Assembly: GCA_946553025.1 (NCBI GenBank)
Contig: CAMNRM010000014.1
Coordinates: 22,116 to 86,115, forward strand
Length of the DNA stretch: 64,000 nt
From: an uncultured Clostridium sp.
GTDB lineage: Bacteria > Bacillota > Clostridia > Lachnospirales > Lachnospiraceae
Direction of reading: 5' to 3'
Below the pieces are notes generated by a model. It was given only the letters and a program-made list of their open reading frames with translations, had not been told where the DNA came from and did not search any database. Numbering within the stretch: the stretch's first letter is position 1; the number at the start of each line of letters is the position of its first letter. Below are positions 1 to 9,765 of this stretch, in pieces. The translations under genes were made by a program, and so were the position numbers.

Positions 1-828
1 CCATAATGATTTAATTATAGCAAATTTTTCTTTTGCCTTTGTTTTATCTATAAAGTCTTTATAAGGCCGGGTAATAAACGCATCATAATATTCTTTTTTC
101 ATGTCAAGCATTGCATATTCCTTTGCACGCCCGCCATATTGGAAATGCTTCCGAAAGCAATCTTTAAATTCTTCCGTCCTGTTTTCAAAATCACCATACG
201 CATCAGGAATAGCAACAATGTGATTTTCTAAATTGCTGACAACAATTTCCTTTAACCTTTTTGTAAGTCCTTCGTTTACTTTTTGGAAAGAATTTCTCCG
301 TCCAAGCATTAAATCAAATTCTCCATCTCCAAAACGACTCATCGATTTTTTCTTTTGTAAAATTTCTTTAACTGCTTCTTCCCAACTTAGAATTTTAGGA
401 TATTGTATAACATTCTCTTTTAATTTTAATGCCAATTCATATTCTAAATTTTCTATATGTGCACTTAATTTTTCAATCTTCTGCTCCATTTCCAGATAAA
501 TAAGTTCTTCTATATTGAGAAACTTTCTCCATTGAGAATAGTATTCATGTTGAAAAGAAAATGGAATAACAATCTGATTTTTTTCCACCCCTATCCGGCA
601 AAGCTGCCGTTCAATCTGTTCATATCCTGCAAAAACAGCTATAATAATATAATCATAATTTTTATGTATCCCTTCTTGTGGGGATAAAATACAGTAATCA
701 GCAAAGTAACTATTCCATTTTTTATGGTCATTATCTATAAATGCAACAATTTCTGTTTCCTCTAAAAAACAATGTATTAGTTTTTCAGCAGCATTTCCTG
801 CTCCAAAAATCAATAGCTTAGTTGTCAT
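1..828 (-). CDS. GT-D fold glycosyltransferase with N-terminal Rossmann-like module (3' end outside window)
   Basis: The reading frame is open from ATG at 828 to the left edge, giving 276 codons without a stop, so the C-terminus lies outside. The N-terminus (about residues 4-90) starts LLIFGAGNAAEKL and is a Rossmann-like module seen in several neighbours. After a short coiled stretch, residues about 163-175 read MSRFGDGEFDLML; RFGDGE is the hallmark of the GT-D (DUF1792) glycosyltransferase family, which adds sugars to glycoprotein or capsule glycans. The start codon directly abuts the stop of the upstream gene at 829, so translation is probably coupled. The acceptor and donor sugar cannot be read from sequence. 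Confidence 0.8.
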   Translation of the reverse strand, partial: MTTKLLIFGAGNAAEKLIHCFLEETEIVAFIDNDHKKWNSYFADYCILSPQEGIHKNYDYIIIAVFAGYEQIERQLCRIGVEKNQIVIPFSFQHEYYSQWRKFLNIEELIYLEMEQKIEKLSAHIENLEYELALKLKENVIQYPKILSWEEAVKEILQKKKSMSRFGDGEFDLMLGRRNSFQKVNEGLTKRLKEIVVSNLENHIVAIPDAYGDFENRTEEFKDCFRKHFQYGGRAKEYAMLDMKKEYYDAFITRPYKDFIDKTKAKEKFAIIKSLW

Positions 829-1779
829 TTATTTTTCCCCCACATCAATGCAATCCCATAAATACGAATTTTCCAATGATAAACCAAACTGTTTTTTAAA
901 TACTTTTTGAATCTCTGCTCCATTTTTCATCGTTTTAGCTTGTCTACATATTTTACAGAGCAAATGATAAAATGCTCCAATTTCCTCTGGAGATATAATC
1001 TTATATTTATATTCAGATAAAATTCTACAATATAAATTTAGTTCTTCTTCTGTTAATTGAAAACCATTTCCTTTTAAAGCAAACCTTAAAATTTGTGCGT
1101 ATTTTTCTTTCCTTTCCTGCATATATTCCTGAGAATACTTATAAGTATTTGTTCCATTTTGGGCTGTATTTCTCCAATATAAAAACAAATCTGGCATTCC
1201 GCTTATCTTACCATATAAAGAACATTCAACCCAAAACAAATAATCATCCATTCCCAGATAGCCATTGCGGTAACGAATATTATACTGATCAACAAATTTT
1301 TTTCGATACATACAAGAACCATTGGGAATTACATCTATAACCATAAGCTTTGCTTTGATATAATCAGGATTTTTTAATGGTGTGAAATAAGTTTCTTTAA
1401 TATTGTCATTTTCATCAATTTCCTGAAATCCACCAAAGACAACATCTATCTCCGGATGAGCGTCCAAAAAATTTGCTTCTTTTTCTAAACGATACTCTAG
1501 ACTAATATCATCTGCATCTAAAAGGGCAATATATTCTCCGGTTGCCATTTCCAATGCGTGATTACGAACATTTGCAATTCCAATATTTTTTTCATTCTGA
1601 TAAAAAAGAATTCTATAATCCTGGTTCTTTTTAATACATTCCACACTACCATCCGTAGAACAATCATCAATAATTATCAATTCCCAGTCTACAAATGTCT
1701 GATTTAAAATAGAGTTTATCGACTTTACAATATATTTTTCTTTATTATAAGATGGCATTATAATTGAAACCTTTGGCAT
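829..1779 (-). CDS. Family 2 glycosyltransferase
   Basis: This is a GT-A fold family 2 glycosyltransferase that uses a nucleotide sugar to extend a surface glycan at the cytoplasmic face. The N-terminal VSIIMPSYNKEKYI, the DDCSTDGS nucleotide-binding segment and the metal-binding LLDADD motif are all present. I place the start at ATG 1779 because GGAG lies six bases upstream; an in-frame GTG at 1791 would overlap that ribosome binding site. Length (316 residues) is normal. It lacks the GAG module carried by several neighbours. Substrate is unknown. Confidence 0.88.
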   Translation of the reverse strand: MPKVSIIMPSYNKEKYIVKSINSILNQTFVDWELIIIDDCSTDGSVECIKKNQDYRILFYQNEKNIGIANVRNHALEMATGEYIALLDADDISLEYRLEKEANFLDAHPEIDVVFGGFQEIDENDNIKETYFTPLKNPDYIKAKLMVIDVIPNGSCMYRKKFVDQYNIRYRNGYLGMDDYLFWVECSLYGKISGMPDLFLYWRNTAQNGTNTYKYSQEYMQERKEKYAQILRFALKGNGFQLTEEELNLYCRILSEYKYKIISPEEIGAFYHLLCKICRQAKTMKNGAEIQKVFKKQFGLSLENSYLWDCIDVGEK

Positions 1780-1838
1780 AATATACTCCACTATAAAGTT
1801 TTAAAATATAAACATTTCCAATTCATATTGAAAACATA

Positions 1839-3107
1839 TTATTGATCACAATTTAATAACTTTTTCTCCGATTCAAACACAGTAAAGAAATCATGAATTC
1901 CATATTTTTTTAATTCAGCAATCATAACCTCCTGAAGTGGATAATAAACAGTAAGAATAATTCCACACTTTTCTGCATTTATTTCTTTTAATTCATATAC
2001 TTTTAATCCTTCAATAATTTCCTCATCTTTATTTCCATCAGTAACTATAAATCCTAACGGATATATTTGTTTTTCTCTTAATAATTTCAAAAGAAAAATC
2101 CCTTGTTTACCTGCTCCAAACAAAAAAAATTTTTTATGTGACTCAATGTACCGCAGCATATTTTTTTCTTGTACAAATAACAAATGTAATTGATTAAAAT
2201 TTTCTATCCCTATATATTTAGAAAGTTCAGAAAACATTAATCTAACATAATCTTGTAAAAAAAGTAAAGACCACGAAGCATATTCCTCTGTCATCACCGT
2301 ACCTGCATCATATCCTGCATCTTGTGCCAAATAACCAAAAATACGTTCAACTGCATGACTTATAGTATTGTCAACAGGCATCGGTTCATCTGGAAAATCT
2401 TCATATTTCCAATTCATATGGAATAACTTTTGCAATACTTCCTTTCTCGCCCAAAAAACACTTCCCAATGCAATTGGGGGTTTATCCTCTCTAATATTTG
2501 CTGACAAATTTAATTTTCTGGCTAATTCTAAACAATGATTAAAATTTTTATTCCATGAAGCTTTAAACCATGCTACACTAAATTCACCAATTGGCTCTGG
2601 CGGAAAAAGAATTCCTAATTCAGGACGTCCTGTAAATAACTGTAATATATTTGCTATATATTTAGAACTAGCAATCATATTACCCCATAAGTTCTCATTC
2701 CATTTATCTACATCTTCCTTGAGCCATAAAGTATGTTCTTTTTTATCATGCAAAAAACATATCAAATCATATTTATCAAAATACGGCTGAAATGCTACCA
2801 AGCATGCACTCAAATCCCGTCCACGGTTCTTTTTTTTTAAATATATAGTATTTTTATGATATAAATATCTTTTAGCTTCTAACAAAGTTTGCTCTTGTGA
2901 AGAAAAAATATATAGAGTGATTCCTTCTGGAATATGATTTAAATATTGACAGTAATAATCCACTTTTTCTGTATAAAATAAATTTACCACAATAGCTATA
3001 AACTGTAATTCTTTAGAAGTCATACAATATGATGAAACCTTTGTAGAAAATATGAATTGTAATTGCTTTTCTTTTCTTATATCATATACATTTTTCATAT
3101 ATTTCAT
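1839..3107 (-). CDS. RgpF-like rhamnan synthesis family protein with C-terminal GAG module
   Basis: The middle of this 422-residue protein matches the RgpF family (rhamnan synthesis protein F): DLICFLHDKK, GILFPPEP, ALGSVFWARKEVL and a downstream W..EDFP segment. RgpF-type proteins act as glycosyltransferases in rhamnose-rich cell-wall polysaccharide synthesis. The last 95 residues or so form a second domain beginning FFLFGAGKQGIFLL, the same Rossmann-like module as in neighbouring genes. The ATG at 3107 has only a weak upstream ribosome binding site, so the exact start is less certain. It sits in the same leftward series as the other glycan genes. Confidence 0.75.
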   Translation of the reverse strand: MKYMKNVYDIRKEKQLQFIFSTKVSSYCMTSKELQFIAIVVNLFYTEKVDYYCQYLNHIPEGITLYIFSSQEQTLLEAKRYLYHKNTIYLKKKNRGRDLSACLVAFQPYFDKYDLICFLHDKKEHTLWLKEDVDKWNENLWGNMIASSKYIANILQLFTGRPELGILFPPEPIGEFSVAWFKASWNKNFNHCLELARKLNLSANIREDKPPIALGSVFWARKEVLQKLFHMNWKYEDFPDEPMPVDNTISHAVERIFGYLAQDAGYDAGTVMTEEYASWSLLFLQDYVRLMFSELSKYIGIENFNQLHLLFVQEKNMLRYIESHKKFFLFGAGKQGIFLLKLLREKQIYPLGFIVTDGNKDEEIIEGLKVYELKEINAEKCGIILTVYYPLQEVMIAELKKYGIHDFFTVFESEKKLLNCDQ

Positions 3108-3191
3108 CTTTCTATTTTAATATAATACCATTCCATTAAGATTCATAAACCAATTCCTATTATTAAATCTATTTTTAAATCTTTAAAGCCA

Positions 3192-4388
3192 TCAACAAAA
3201 TGGATATATACAAAACTCAAATACACCTTGCAATTGCAAACTTTCTATTATTTCGTTTTGTTTATCCCATGAAACAGCGATAATTACGAGTAAGTCTTTA
3301 TCACTACATAAAGAAAATTTATTTATAGGAATTCCATCTATTTCTAGTTCTTCAGATAGTTCTGTTACAAAAAAACATTCCGGTTCAAGATTTTTCATTT
3401 TTAATTCATAATAAACTTTTTCCCCATATGTACCAGCTCCATAAATAGCAAACCTTTTTGTCTTAAGTAATTTGCAAAAAAAATCATATTTTTTTACCAA
3501 CATTCTTTTAATCGAAAAATATTTTTCATAAACATAGTCTACAATCCACTTATAAATATCATCTTGTTCTTCTAAAAGCCTTTTTTTCTTTATAACATCT
3601 ATTACTCTATCAAAATCATTCCAGTTAATTTTATTGCCCCCAAAAACATTAGTACAATTAAAAATATTATCAATAACACTTTGCAAATCAATAAAATCAA
3701 AATGTTTTTCAGTTAATGTTACATATGCATCCAATAAAGCATTTTTATCAGTACTTATACTTTTTTCCATTCTATATGCTTTTACTAGAGGTTGATAAAT
3801 ATATCCCAGTTTATAATTTTTCACAAAACGAATGATAAATTCGTAGTCTTGTAACCTTTTCATTTTTTCGTCAAACATTCCAATTTGAAAAAACACTTCT
3901 TTTTTTACTACTAAAGTTGGTGTACCAACAATATTCCCTCTTTTTAGTTTCTCCTCTAATTTATTCTGATATAATTCTATATTTTGATAATCATTGGGGA
4001 TAATACTATTTTGTTTACCTTCATATAAAATATAAGGGCAAAAGGATGCTTTTAGTTTTTCTTTCAACATACAACTAATCTGTTTTTCCAACTTATCTGC
4101 TAACCACTCATCATCGCTATCCTGAAATGCAATAAATTCACCTTTCGCTTTTTCTATACCCCTATTCCTTGCAAAATTTGCACCTTGATTTTTTATTAGG
4201 CAAATCAAGCATATTCTTTTATCTTTGTACTCCTTTATAATATTTACAGTAGCATCTGTCGAACAATCGTCTACAATAATCAATTCAATATTTTTATATG
4301 TCTGTTTCAAAACACTATCAATCGCTCTTCGTATCGTATACTGTCTATTATAAACAGGTATTATTACTGTAACCAAAGGATATTCCAT
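3192..4388 (-). CDS. Family 2 glycosyltransferase with C-terminal GAG module
   Basis: Residues 1-230 form a GT2 domain: VTVIIPVYNRQYTI, DDCSTDAT and the metal-binding FQDSDDEW. The C-terminal 95 residues begin FAIYGAGTYGEKVYYEL and repeat the Rossmann-like module found in four other proteins of this cluster. The gene starts at ATG 4388 with AAGGGA upstream and lies 24 bases before the sugar dehydrogenase stop-side boundary, consistent with one operon. It probably adds a sugar to the same surface glycan. The GAG module may bind a nucleotide or sugar, but no function is proven for this arrangement. Confidence 0.85.
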   Translation of the reverse strand: MEYPLVTVIIPVYNRQYTIRRAIDSVLKQTYKNIELIIVDDCSTDATVNIIKEYKDKRICLICLIKNQGANFARNRGIEKAKGEFIAFQDSDDEWLADKLEKQISCMLKEKLKASFCPYILYEGKQNSIIPNDYQNIELYQNKLEEKLKRGNIVGTPTLVVKKEVFFQIGMFDEKMKRLQDYEFIIRFVKNYKLGYIYQPLVKAYRMEKSISTDKNALLDAYVTLTEKHFDFIDLQSVIDNIFNCTNVFGGNKINWNDFDRVIDVIKKKRLLEEQDDIYKWIVDYVYEKYFSIKRMLVKKYDFFCKLLKTKRFAIYGAGTYGEKVYYELKMKNLEPECFFVTELSEELEIDGIPINKFSLCSDKDLLVIIAVSWDKQNEIIESLQLQGVFEFCIYPFC

Positions 4389-4412
4389 TTTAATTTCCCT
4401 TCTATGTATTTA

Positions 4413-5732
4413 TTACAATCTCCAGTAAAGATATCCTTCATTTATCATGTCTTTAGATCCATATATGCCTTTTACATCAATTAAAACTTTTTGTTCTGAC
4501 TTATCATCTATAAACATAGCATTTAATTCATCCAAACTCAATGCTTTAAATTCATTATGCGCTACAGCTACTATAATACAATCAGCATTTTTAACATCAT
4601 TTATCGTTTTTAATTCTAGTCCATATTCAAAATATGCCTCTTCATAACTTGCCTTTGGATCAACGACAAAAGGCTCTATTCCATACTTTCTTAATTCAAT
4701 AATAATATCAATAACTTTACTATTTCGAATGTCTGGACAATTTTCTTTAAATGTTAGTCCGAGAATAAATACCCGTGTTTCACGAACAAGTTTCCCAGCC
4801 TGAACCATTTTTTTAATCGCAGCGGTTGCTACATAAACGCCCATAGCATCATTAACGATACGCCCATTTAAAATAATCTGACTATGGTAACCAAGTTTTT
4901 CTGCTTCATAAGTAAAATAATACGGGTCAACGCCAATACAATGGCCTCCTACTAAACCTGGGCGAAATCCAAGTGCATTCCATTTTGTATTCATTCCATC
5001 AACAACTTCATTCGTATCAATTCCCATACGGTCAAATACCATTGCCAATTCATTCATAAATGCAATATTAATATCCCTTTGACTATTTTCAACTACCTTT
5101 ATTGCTTCCGCAGTTTTAATATTAGAAACAGTATATGTTCCAGCCTCAATAATAAGTTCATAAACTTTTTTAATTTCTTCTAAACTTTCACTATCTATTC
5201 CCGAAACAATTTTACAAATATTTTCCAGGCGATGAATCTTATCTCCAGGATTTATTCGTTCAGGAGAGTAACCCACTTTAAAATCAATTCCACACTTCAA
5301 TCCTGATTCTTGTTCTAAAATAGGTATACATATTTCTTCTGTAACTCCTGGATATACTGTGGACTCAAATACAACAATAGTATCTCTTATTAAATTACGG
5401 CCAACAATATGGCTTGCATTTTCTACTGGGCTAAGATTAGGAGTATGATCTTTATTTATAGGAGTAGGTACGGCAACAACGATAAACTTTGCTTCTTTTA
5501 ATTTTGTTTCGCTATTTGTAAATTCTATAGTCGTTTTTTTAATTTCATCATTTCCAACTTCATTTGTTGGGTCAATTCCATTAATATATGTATTAATTTT
5601 AATGCTATTTATATCAAATCCAATTACCTTTACCTTTTTAGCAAAAGCAACTGCAATGGGCAAGCCTACATATCCAAGCCCTATCACAGCTAATTTTTCA
5701 CTCCCTAAAAGTAATTCATTACAAACGGACAT
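4413..5732 (-). CDS. Nucleotide-sugar dehydrogenase (WbpO/TviB/CapL type)
   Basis: This enzyme oxidises C6 of a UDP-sugar (probably UDP-N-acetylhexosamine) to the uronic acid with two NAD+, supplying an acidic sugar. The N-terminal NAD site AVIGLGYVGLP, the YSPERINPGD segment and the catalytic cysteine in GGHCIGVDPYY (Cys265) are intact, followed by the C-terminal LGLTFKENCPDIRNS segment. I use ATG 5732 because AGGAGG lies eight bases upstream; the longer frame from 5756 would put its first eight codons across that site. At 439 residues it is normal for the family. The donor could instead be UDP-ManNAc; sequence alone does not decide. Confidence 0.92.
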   Translation of the reverse strand: MSVCNELLLGSEKLAVIGLGYVGLPIAVAFAKKVKVIGFDINSIKINTYINGIDPTNEVGNDEIKKTTIEFTNSETKLKEAKFIVVAVPTPINKDHTPNLSPVENASHIVGRNLIRDTIVVFESTVYPGVTEEICIPILEQESGLKCGIDFKVGYSPERINPGDKIHRLENICKIVSGIDSESLEEIKKVYELIIEAGTYTVSNIKTAEAIKVVENSQRDINIAFMNELAMVFDRMGIDTNEVVDGMNTKWNALGFRPGLVGGHCIGVDPYYFTYEAEKLGYHSQIILNGRIVNDAMGVYVATAAIKKMVQAGKLVRETRVFILGLTFKENCPDIRNSKVIDIIIELRKYGIEPFVVDPKASYEEAYFEYGLELKTINDVKNADCIIVAVAHNEFKALSLDELNAMFIDDKSEQKVLIDVKGIYGSKDMINEGYLYWRL

Positions 5733-5847
5733 TTCAATTCCTCCTAGTAATTCCATATTAATAGCCGTTTTTACGTTAACATTACTACCTTATTCTTTTA
5801 ATAGCTAATTTAAGTAACTTTTTTAATCCGTTCTACTAAATCTTTTA

Positions 5848-6672
5848 CTAATATACATATGCCATACCATTTGTCATTTCTGAAATCATCTTCTTTTTTA
5901 AAACACTAGGAAACTGTCTTTCACCTTTTATATACATAAATTCATACACGCACGAAGAATCTATTTGTTTTTGATGCTTCTTCATATAACTATCCCATGT
6001 CCCAACAATGCGCATAGGATTACCTAAACAAACCGAGTTATCCGGTATATCTTTAGCAACAACTGTTCCTGCTCCAATTACTACTTTATTTCCAATAGTT
6101 ACATTAGGTAGTATAATACTCTGATATCCAATAAATACATCATCCTTTATTGTTACTCTTCCAATTTTAGCTTTTCCAGTTCCAGCTTACATACTAGCAT
6201 CATGTGCCAATATTGTTGAATAAGATATAGTTACTCTATTGCCAATTGTTATTAATTCTCCCCACGCAACATCGATAAAAGAATTATATATTTTCACAGA
6301 TTCACCTATCGTTACTCCTTGTGTTCTTAATTTTTCTACAAGTTCTTCTAAAGGGTCACGAATATATTCATATACAATTTTTCTTTCATCATTAAGAACC
6401 GGAATCCTCTTTACTGAATCATACCGCGAAAATATTTCTTTAACAGCCTCCTGTTCATTATCATCTACCATTACAAATTTGGACTCAAAATTAACCACAA
6501 CACTTTTACATTTTTGACTTTTCATATATTCTGTTTTTCCAATAATTCCGACATACTTGTCCTCATCATCTACCACATAACAGCCAATATAGTAATTTTT
6601 TTCCATAATTTCATTTAATTCATTCAAAGATATTTTATCTTTCACATATAAGAGATCATAATTCTTCTTCAT
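5848..6672 (-). pseudogene. CBS-domain hexapeptide acyltransferase interrupted by an in-frame TAA
   Basis: The first 161 codons encode a pair of CBS-like repeats followed by the start of a left-handed beta-helix acyltransferase (ITIGNRVTISYST, then HDASM). A TAA at 6187-6189 follows. Reading on in the same frame gives 112 more codons to TAG at 5848, including KIGRVTIKDDVFIG, VTIGNKVVIGAG and IPDNSVCLGNPMRIVG, exactly the coils expected next. One substitution therefore splits an otherwise complete 273-residue acetyltransferase. The start ATG 6672 has AAGGGA upstream. Loss of glycan O/N-acetylation is the likely result unless the stop is read through or is a sequencing error. Confidence 0.88.
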
Positions 6673-6707
6673 TTTTGTCCCTTCTTTGGTTTATCACAGA
6701 TTTGACT

Positions 6708-7856
6708 TTATTTTTCATCATTCATACGCTCCTCAGGCACTGCATATAATACTAATTCTGAGGTTCTCCTTATATTTTCAACATTACTCTCATACTTTCT
6801 CAAAATAAAAAAATAATTATCAACAATGCTCTTAATATATTGTGGAATTTTTACTAAATCCTCCGCTTTATGGTATACACATATTGCCAATACTGGTCTG
6901 GCAGAAGATATGATATTTTTCATATTTTTTAGCAGTTCTAATTCTCCTCCCTCAATATCCGCATTAATCAATGTAACTTTGTCTGATTTTAATACATTCC
7001 AGTTCGTTTTATCATTAATAAATTCGTTTACTGTATATACTTTATCAGCATAGCTAGAGGGCAGATAATTCAAATTTTTAACTAATCTTCCATAAATTTT
7101 TTCATCTGCTTCATATGCATATATTTGTTTTGCTGTTAATCCATTCGCAAAATACCAAAAAATATTATCTCCAATGTTACTGCCACAATTAATCCAAATC
7201 TCTTCTTCTAAATGCACATAAATTTCTTCCCTTAAATCATTACTATCTTGTCCATAAAAGTACTTTATATTTCCACTGCATTGTTTTAAACGATAAGTTC
7301 CACATTCCATATATGTCCTTATAAATTCCAACATAATTTCTTTTGAATACTTATCATAAAGTAAATCATATGTTTTTTCTAATTCTTTAACATGTTCCCG
7401 GTAATAATCAATTCTTCCCACATCTGCCCACGGATGTGGTTTTGCTTTTATTTCCTTTTTTTCGTATTCTGTTAATTCATAAAACTTTGTAATACCCAAC
7501 GAAAAAATCAATTTAAGAATTTCACTCTGTTCAATCTCTTTAAAATAAATTGTATTTATGATTACTAATGTTTTTTCTGGGTCAAATTTTTCCGAAAGAT
7601 GATAAGGATAAATTATAGGAACATGTTCTAAAATTTTTCTTCCTTTTTTTTCTATATCACAATCAAAAATACCTTTTACATCAATTCCCAAATTATACAA
7701 ATATAAAATTATCGAACTAACATCCACTCCCGCCCCATAAATATAAACATCCAAATGATACATCTTTATCAATGGACATATTATTCCGCCAATTGTCGTA
7801 CTTTCTGTAATAATTCGTTCCCTTTGTGTTCCAAATATAATATCTCTTAAATTCAT
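6708..7856 (-). CDS. FkbM-family methyltransferase with N-terminal GAG module
   Basis: Residues about 33-125 form the Rossmann-like module (VYIYGAGVDVSSIIL). The second half is an FkbM-type SAM-dependent methyltransferase: IWINCGSNIGDNIFW binds SAM, IYAYEADEKI follows the second strand, and INADIEGGELELL matches the family's conserved D-E-G segment. Such enzymes usually O-methylate sugars of surface glycans. The usual DVGAxxGD motif is altered to NCGSNIGD, a mild departure. The start ATG 7856 has AGAGGA upstream. It lies 35 bases ahead of the broken acetyltransferase, in the same leftward unit. Confidence 0.85.
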   Translation of the reverse strand: MNLRDIIFGTQRERIITESTTIGGIICPLIKMYHLDVYIYGAGVDVSSIILYLYNLGIDVKGIFDCDIEKKGRKILEHVPIIYPYHLSEKFDPEKTLVIINTIYFKEIEQSEILKLIFSLGITKFYELTEYEKKEIKAKPHPWADVGRIDYYREHVKELEKTYDLLYDKYSKEIMLEFIRTYMECGTYRLKQCSGNIKYFYGQDSNDLREEIYVHLEEEIWINCGSNIGDNIFWYFANGLTAKQIYAYEADEKIYGRLVKNLNYLPSSYADKVYTVNEFINDKTNWNVLKSDKVTLINADIEGGELELLKNMKNIISSARPVLAICVYHKAEDLVKIPQYIKSIVDNYFFILRKYESNVENIRRTSELVLYAVPEERMNDEK

Positions 7857-7916
7857 TTTTTCCTCTCTTAATTTATCGATTTTTCCCTTATTTTATAATT
7901 CATTGCGTACTTTAAT

Positions 7917-9698
7917 TTAAAATTGCTTTTTATAAAAGAAAAAATCCGACCATGAAGTATTATCTGGTTCTTTCTCTTTATATGGATATTTATTTGGAAG
8001 ATATTTTATCAGTTTCCATTCTTTAAAGTTATTTTTAACATAATCCGTAAACCTTCTGCATCTTACATGTTCTGCAAAATTATCATCATAATTACAAGAG
8101 TATATACATACATATTTAGTGCTTGAAGAAAACAATCTATCCATATAAATTTGATACACTTTATCTTCCACCAAATGATATATAACATCTAATGATAAAG
8201 TTAAATCTGCTTTAACTTTATTCACAAAATTCTTATTTCCGCACCAAATAAATTCCTTTGTTCTATCATTTTTATATTTTTTAGAACAAATTTCAACTGC
8301 CTCTTTAGAAATATCATAACCTATATATTCAGGATAATTTCCTAAAGACAATTGATTTCCATCCCCACATCCCCATTCTATAACTGAAATTATTTTATTT
8401 TCCCGAATAAACTCATTAATAACTTCTGCTTTAAATTCAGCTAATCTATTATACGAACCAGTTCCTGAATTTCCTTTGTTTTTATATCTATCATTCCAAT
8501 ACTTTTCACTACCTTCCCATTTTTTATTTTCCTTATGCAAAAATTCCAGTGCTTTATTTACAAAAAGTGGCACACGTATTATTCTTTTTTTATCTATACC
8601 ATTTTTCACCAGTTCTGAGTATGCTTCATCCTGCTTGTTTTCCCATAATCCAATTATAATTTTTTCTGGTGCATCAACAAAATGTTTATACTCTCTTACA
8701 GGAATTCCGTTTATATCACTCTTATTGTTTTCTTTACTATACACAATAAACGATTTTATTTTTTTTAAATTTCCGTTTTTGTCAAACTCTTCATATAAAC
8801 GTTTTGCAACAGTACCTGCACCATATATTAATATTTCTTTTTCATCATTAATTAATTTCAAAAATTCAAAAATCATTTGTTGCATATCATTTCGTCGATT
8901 CTCTACAGAATCAATATGAACATTTTCTGAAAAAATTCTATTCGCAAAGAAATTTTTCTCTTCACACATTTTATCATATATTCGTAACAAATTTGACAAT
9001 TGGATATCATTTCCCCCATTAGAATTATGATTATTAAATAAACCATCTTCTGCACATGTTAGTGTTATATCTTCAGATAAGATATTCGTCAAAACCACTG
9101 GTACATTATTACGAATCTCCATAATTTTTAACCACATATCATCTGCATATGGTGCTTCTCTCATAAATACTTCTTTATTAAAAACTTCTTTATCAAAAAT
9201 ATGTGGCGGATATAATATACCAGCACAACCTGTCGCAAATAAATCCATTCTTGGAATTCCAATATATAATCCACATTCACCATACCATCGATTATATGAA
9301 GCAATTGTACCATCTGCTTGACAAGTTATAAGATGTCCTCTTCTTGCAATAACTGCACTGGGAAATTTTTTATAATAGAATAATAATTCTTCAATCATAG
9401 TTTCCTTATAACAAGTATCATCATCAATTGTAATAATTATATCATCTGGATATTGCTGCATAGCATAATAATATTTTTTATGTGATTTCAAATCATCTTT
9501 ACACCAACATAGTTCAAACCCATAACTATAATAATCACTAAAATCTGGCAATTTATTATGATTTACAAATTGTTCACTTGAAAGATACAAAATGATTTTA
9601 TCTGGTAGTATTGTTTGGCTTTTAATACTATCTAAAACTTGTGTTACTGTTTTTATCCGTCTGGGATAAGATGTAAATGATATAATAATCTTAGGCAT
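7917..9698 (-). CDS. Three-domain glycosyltransferase, GAG module and methyltransferase fusion
   Basis: This 593-residue protein joins three parts. Residues 1-250 are a glycosyltransferase-like domain (IIISFTSYPRRIKTV, then the metal-binding IDDDTCYK at 91-98, with ADDMWLK further on). Residues about 285-378 are the shared GAG module (ILIYGAGTVAKRL). Residues 395-593 are a class I SAM methyltransferase with VIEWGCGDGNQL as the SAM loop and a later LDVIYHL strand. The fusion suggests sugar addition and methylation on the same glycan are coupled. The start ATG 9698 has AAGGA upstream. No close full-length named family is recognised. Confidence 0.8.
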   Translation of the reverse strand: MPKIIISFTSYPRRIKTVTQVLDSIKSQTILPDKIILYLSSEQFVNHNKLPDFSDYYSYGFELCWCKDDLKSHKKYYYAMQQYPDDIIITIDDDTCYKETMIEELLFYYKKFPSAVIARRGHLITCQADGTIASYNRWYGECGLYIGIPRMDLFATGCAGILYPPHIFDKEVFNKEVFMREAPYADDMWLKIMEIRNNVPVVLTNILSEDITLTCAEDGLFNNHNSNGGNDIQLSNLLRIYDKMCEEKNFFANRIFSENVHIDSVENRRNDMQQMIFEFLKLINDEKEILIYGAGTVAKRLYEEFDKNGNLKKIKSFIVYSKENNKSDINGIPVREYKHFVDAPEKIIIGLWENKQDEAYSELVKNGIDKKRIIRVPLFVNKALEFLHKENKKWEGSEKYWNDRYKNKGNSGTGSYNRLAEFKAEVINEFIRENKIISVIEWGCGDGNQLSLGNYPEYIGYDISKEAVEICSKKYKNDRTKEFIWCGNKNFVNKVKADLTLSLDVIYHLVEDKVYQIYMDRLFSSSTKYVCIYSCNYDDNFAEHVRCRRFTDYVKNNFKEWKLIKYLPNKYPYKEKEPDNTSWSDFFFYKKQF

Positions 9699-9765
9699 TT
9701 CCAGTATTCCTTTATAATATTTTTTATTTAACTAATCCATCTTTTATTAATATAATATTTTCTTT

